Positions 59,868 to 64,000 of a stretch of 64,000 nucleotides of DNA are shown in pieces. The notes under the pieces are model-generated. The model worked only from the letters and a program-made list of their open reading frames with translations. It made no database searches and was not told the origin of the DNA. The position numbers and the translations under genes are program-made. How positions within the stretch are numbered: the stretch's first letter is position 1; every line of letters begins with the position of its first letter. The DNA is from Paramecium sonneborni (lineage: Eukaryota; Ciliophora; Oligohymenophorea; Peniculida; Parameciidae): the NCBI GenBank assembly GCA_905182985.1, contig CAJJDN010000092.1, positions 232,788-296,787 of the forward strand. The letters run 5' to 3'.

Positions 59868-60771
59868 TCAAAATGTTTTCAAATTCAATAGATTTGAAAC
59901 TCCATTTCCAGTTGGAATCCATGTGATATTTGGGCTTTTAGCTAATGTTTCAGCAATATGTTTGGCAGTCTCTAATTTCTTGATTTCAATCTAAGCTATT
60001 GAATATGTCAGAATGAATACCTGTTCCATAAGCCTTTACAGCATCATTAATTAATCTTGCTGCTTCTGATTCTCCTTCAGATAAAATAACTTTAGCATTC
60101 TTTTCTTCTTCATCTCTCAAGACTATAAACTTTTATCTTTCAGCCAATTACTATGCCACTTATTTGGCTTCAATAGCTTAAGCATATTCTTTCATGAATC
60201 CCAAATGAGTGATAGATACATCTTCTAATACAATTTTGAATTCCTTTGCCCTCTCAATCAAACCTTCCTTAATTTCTTAAGATATCTTTTCTCTCATTTT
60301 GATTAATTAATCTGCATCATATTATGCCACAACTGCTTTTAAAACTTCATTAGCAATGGATGGAAGAATCTTTTCTTCATAATTTAAACCAATTGTTCTA
60401 AGAAAAATATAAACAGTTATTCTACTTATAAATTTCAGGTAAATATTATTCAATTGGTTTATGAAGCATTCTGATAGCAATATCAACTGTTTACAAGTCT
60501 TTTGTACCAGTGTGAGATGCTACAGTTTTTGGTTAAAGTCGTACTTCAGCCACTATTGGTGACTAGATATGATTATGCTATTTTATACTTAAATGACTGG
60601 AATAAAAAAATGCATTCCTTCTCCATAGATAGATTCTTTGACTCCTTAAAATCTATCAAAAATTAATCCTCTTTATCCACCATCTACTGTATAGAAAAAG
60701 GACTTGAATAACAATCCACCTCCTACAAGTAAGGATCCTGCTGTTAATATGAGATTTGCAGCTCTTTCCAT
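59868..60771 (-). CDS. prohibitin (PHB1-like)
   Basis: Introns of 26, 28 and 25 nt leave 274 residues, the standard length. Prohibitins form ring complexes in the mitochondrial inner membrane that hold proteases and respiratory subunits. An N-terminal hydrophobic anchor (LILTAGSLLVGGGLLF) leads to the SPFH domain: YTVDGGQRGLIFDRFQG, IYGEGMHFFIPVIQ, TGTKDLQTVDIAIRMLHKP and YDADQLIKMREKISQEI. The C-terminal coiled coil (EAKQVAQQLAERQKFIVLRDEE) and GESEAARLINDA follow. It lies convergent to aconitase with 35 bp between stops. PHB1 rather than PHB2 is preferred because of the short N-terminus and the VLRDEEEKNA segment. Confidence 0.93.
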
Positions 60772-60958
60772 TTTTAATTATTAATTATGGAGAAAAATTA
60801 ATTTCAATATTTAAGAAAGCAATTGATAATTGTATAATGGTTATGATCATTTAAATTATTTATTATAAGTATTGATTTTCATTTAAAATTAATCACTTTG
60901 AAAAAGAAAAGAAATAACAATTTATTATCATCCAAATTGCTTATTAATAATTTAATAT
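60772..60958. other. short spacer between prohibitin and helicase relic
   Basis: AT-rich; no element seen. Confidence 0.4.
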
Positions 60959-63070
60959 ATGGATTAAACTAAAGTGAAGAAATCAGTAGGATTCGAATAT
61001 GGGATTAATTCCGCAACTTTATAGAGCTACAAAACATTAGGGATTTAATGTTCCTACTCCTATTTAAAGAAAAGTATAATAATTCATTTATATTATATAG
61101 GCAATACCATAAATTTTGGCAAGACATGATATAGTGGCTTGTTCAAAAACAGCAGCTTTTCTAATTCCTATGATAAATAAGCTTCAAAATCATAGTACTG
61201 TAGGGGGTATAAGAGGATTGATTTTACTTCCAACAAGAGAATTTGCCTTATAAATAGCATCAGTTTTAAAATACTTATGCAAATTTACAGATTTACAATA
61301 TTCTATAATGGTTGGAGGTCATGGTTTAGAAGGGTAATTTGAGAGTTTGTCAGCTAATCCTGATATTTTAAAATGTACACCTGGTAGAGTATTGTTACAT
61401 TTATTGTATTTATAGGAAGATAGATTAAAATTATCTAGAGTTTAAATGGTAATTTATGATGAAGCTGATTTCCTGTTTGAAATGGGTTTAGCTGATCAAT
61501 TTAAATAAATCTTAACTCATCTTTCTTCATAAAAGCAGACATTAATGTTTTCTGCTACAATTCCAGAATAATTGAGTATATTTGTTTCTGTTGGTTTAAA
61601 AGATTATATATTTTGTAAATTAGATAAGGAATATTAATTACCTGATTCTCTGTAATTGCATTTTATGTCGATAGCAAATGAAAATAAAGTGCTCTAATAT
61701 ATTTGATAAAACAACTTGAAGATACTTGTTTAATATTTGCATCAACTCAATTTTTGGTGAATATGTTATCATATGCATAACAAAATTTCATATATCATCA
61801 GTTCATGTTTATGGTAAGATGGATCAATTGGATCGAAAAGAATAATTAGATAACTTCAAAAAGAATCAAGGAAAAGTCCTTATTGTAACTGATTTAGCCA
61901 GCAGAGGTATAGATCTTCCATTTTTTGCCAATGTAATACATTATGATTATCCTTCTAATCCTAAAATATTTATACATATTATGGTTGTACAGCAAGAGCA
62001 AGTAAATTAGGATATGTATATGCTTTGATTTCATCAGAGGAAATTCTATACATTTAAGAAACTATGATTTATGTTGGTAGGAAATTAGTAAATGATGGGG
62101 ATTTTACTGATCCTAGTTTGCCATTTTTATTGCAATATTCCAATAGAGTTGTTGATGTAAAATCAAGAGAAGTTGAATGATTTGAATGATTTGAATGATG
62201 ATATAGAGTTTTAGAATTATAAGGACATAGCTACAAGAGCAAATTAGAAATTTAGTAAAACAAAAGGTTCAGCAAAAAGTTTATTAATATTAGTTTAGTG
62301 TATCCATTATTTAAGGATAAAATATAGATTGAGGAAGATACAAAAGGATATGCTAAATTAAATAAAAAATTTCAAATCTAGTTAGAGTGTGATATAGATA
62401 AAGAAATTTGAATATAATTCAAAATTAGATCCTTTTATGAAAACTGTATCTCATTTGAAAGATGTACAAAAAAGAAATCCTATTCCAAAGATAGAATTGA
62501 AAGAACAACCAAAATCATTGAATATAGAAAATTTTATGGATTAAAAATTTTTTATTCCAATATAAAGGGATCCAACAAAAAAATCTGAATTTGAAGATTT
62601 ACATAAGATAACAGTAGAGAATATAAATCTAACTGTAATATCAGATGAGACAGATGCATTAAGAAAGAGAAAAATAGATGGTTTGTGATAAAAAGAAGAA
62701 GTAGTATGTAAATTAGAAAGGGAATCAATAGCAAGATAAAGAAGATGATGGTATGAAAGTAAAGTAGAGAAAGGGAAATAAAATTTTAAGAAATGGTAGA
62801 AATAAACAAGCATTTAATGATAGAATGTTGGAGAGGAAGAAGTAAAGATTTGGTCTGGATCGAGAAACAGTATCTTGAGCAAAAGAGCTTTTTAAGAGGA
62901 GATAAATGAGAGGGAAAGAGTATTACTTTAATAAGGAAAAAGGATGTTAATAAAGAAATGGAGTAAGATAAGAGATAAGGGGACCAAAGTAATTATTGAA
63001 AGTAATGATTTAGTATAATAAACATGTTAGTCTAAAAAGATAAAAAAGAGTTTAAAATTGAAGAATATGG
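60959..63070 (+). pseudogene. DDX54/Dbp10-type DEAD-box helicase, decayed
   Basis: Fragments of a DDX54 (Dbp10) helicase, a nucleolar ribosome-assembly factor, appear in order but in shifting frames: [113 protein letters not shown]; and a late part with YKDIATRANQKFSKTKG. The Walker A stretch between ACS and KTAAF has lost about five residues (normally RTGSG), and the motif VI HRxGR is mutated. TGA codons and at least three frameshifts lie inside. No usual intron repairs them. The relic is young enough for the family to be unmistakable. Confidence 0.82.
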
Positions 63071-63145
63071 AGAAAGGTAAACGTAGATAGATCGAGAGGA
63101 AGCATAGAAAGAATAAATTGTGATTAATAAATATATTTTATTATT

Positions 63146-63570
63146 ATGGACGGAAAGAAGGTTTTGGTAGCAGATGATGAGCCCTTTGCTCAAAATCTAT
63201 TAAAAATGCTTTATGGAGCTCTAAAAGTGGAATGTGTAGTAGTATCTAATGGAAAAGAAGCACTAGAAGCCTATTAAAAGACACCAAATTTTGCTCATGT
63301 TTTAATGGATATTCATATGCCGGTTATGGATGGATATGATGTAAAAGATTAATATATATATAATTAGTCTACTAAACAAATTAGAGCTCATGAGAAGGCT
63401 AAAGGGTTACCTAAATGCAAGATATTAGGATTAAGTGGGGGTAAGAATAGATCATGATTAATTAAATTTCAGATGGTGATCCTAAGACTAAGACAGCTTG
63501 TTTAACTGCAGGAATGGATGATCTTTTAGTAAAACCAATCAAGAAAGAATAATTATCATAGTATTTGTGA
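63146..63570 (+). CDS. stand-alone response-regulator receiver domain
   Basis: Introns of 27 and 32 nt leave 121 residues, just one receiver domain. Receivers accept phosphate from histidine kinases or phosphotransfer proteins. The acidic pair is in VLVADDEPFAQ, the phospho-acceptor Asp in HVLMDIHMPVMDGYD, the Thr/Ser switch in ILGLSGDGD, and the Lys in LLVKPIKKEQL. All catalytic residues are present. No output domain is attached, as in CheY and fungal or plant single-domain regulators. A Paramecium two-component phosphorelay is plausible, but the partner is not in this window. Start MDGKKVLV is the first ATG. Confidence 0.9.
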
Positions 63571-63689
63571 TTTACACAACTTATTATTTATTGATTTCTG
63601 CAGCATTTAATATTTAAAATAGAAATCACTATAATAAAATAGAAAGAAAACAATATTATAATTGCTAATATTGGAATCAATTATCATAA

Positions 63690-64000
63690 TCACCAAAATG
63701 GACACCATCCCAAATAAGCTTATGCTATGTTTTCATGATTAGTTGCTTAAAGTATAAGTTAATTCACCTGACTTTCAGTTGACAACACTTCATGTTCTTT
63801 AAAATCTCTCCCTTATAATTTTTTCTTAATTCTTTCTATTACTTCTAAACCCTTTTGATTTTATAAATCATCTGGAATTTCTCTTTCTTCATCTGCAAAT
63901 TCAAAATAAATCTCTTTCTCTCTTGCACTTTCTTTCCTCTTCAAATTCTATTGTTATTTTCCATCATCTATTATACTCCCTCTTCTTTTTGCCTCAGGAA
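63690..64000 (-). CDS. TOR kinase, C-terminal end (partial)
   Basis: The open frame enters from the window edge and ends at a TGA (63690-63692). The last 33 residues are a FATC domain: VNQLILQATNHENIAQ then AYLGWCPFW at the very end. This is almost the signature of TOR, where the final residues are GWCPFW. Upstream within the window it encodes a charged linker (EKEIYFEFADEEREIPDD, GLEVIERIKKKLQGRDF) between the kinase domain and FATC. TOR couples nutrients to growth. The kinase domain lies beyond the window, so activity cannot be judged. Confidence 0.92.

Overview
The window is a stretch of ciliate macronuclear-type DNA, almost certainly Paramecium or a close relative. Three things show this. 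The DNA is very AT-rich. Conserved proteins read through many in-frame TAA and TAG codons as Gln, while TGA alone ends genes (ciliate nuclear code, table 6). Genes are interrupted by tiny GT...AG introns of about 20-39 nt, usually ending TAG. I rebuilt most genes by hand by removing these introns. For nearly all, the remaining length is a whole number of codons ending in TGA. Species cannot be named from the sequence alone.

The sequence is a scaffold of five contigs joined by single N bases at 3910, 40213, 44459 and 55758. At each N the 1.1-1.35 kb before it is repeated exactly after it, so these are unmerged contig-end overlaps, not biological duplications. Genes listed in the second copies are the same genes seen twice.

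Layout: 0-9.5 kb holds MCM6 (+), a Gln/Lys-rich protein (+), a coiled-coil ORF (+), a SHF-repeat protein (-), an SLC22-like transporter (-) and a small protein (+). 9.85-15.4 kb is a gene graveyard with relics of SLC44, MT-A70/ZZ, Cdc7, NEK kinase and a spinster-like MFS gene. 15.4-28.8 kb has a ciliary-type coiled-coil protein, an MBOAT acyltransferase, ceramide synthase, a secreted M28 carboxypeptidase followed by a cystatin, a Cys-rich membrane protein, a CDK12-like kinase, tRNA-Leu(UAG), a BTB protein and an RRM protein. 28.8-43.2 kb has a MORN protein, an MT-A70 methyltransferase fused to ZZ zinc fingers, Cdc7, a long coiled-coil protein, a membrane protein, SLC44, a small coiled-coil protein and a SIZ1-like PHD/SP-RING SUMO ligase. 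43.2-54.5 kb has several unrecognised proteins, a catalytically dead dual-specificity phosphatase, a SERBP1/Stm1-like RNA-binding protein and a CAMK-like kinase. 57-64 kb has an IRP1-type aconitase with a mitochondrial-like leader, prohibitin, a decayed DDX54/Dbp10 helicase, a stand-alone receiver domain and the C-terminal (FATC) end of TOR.

Genes are packed tightly, with many convergent pairs only 16-40 bp apart. There is no operon logic. The closest thing to a functional pairing is the secreted peptidase next to a secreted cystatin. The most unusual items are the MT-A70/ZZ fusion, the relic block that appears as a circularly permuted, decayed copy of the 30.6-38.2 kb neighbourhood, the dead phosphatase and the helicase relic that has lost its Walker A motif.
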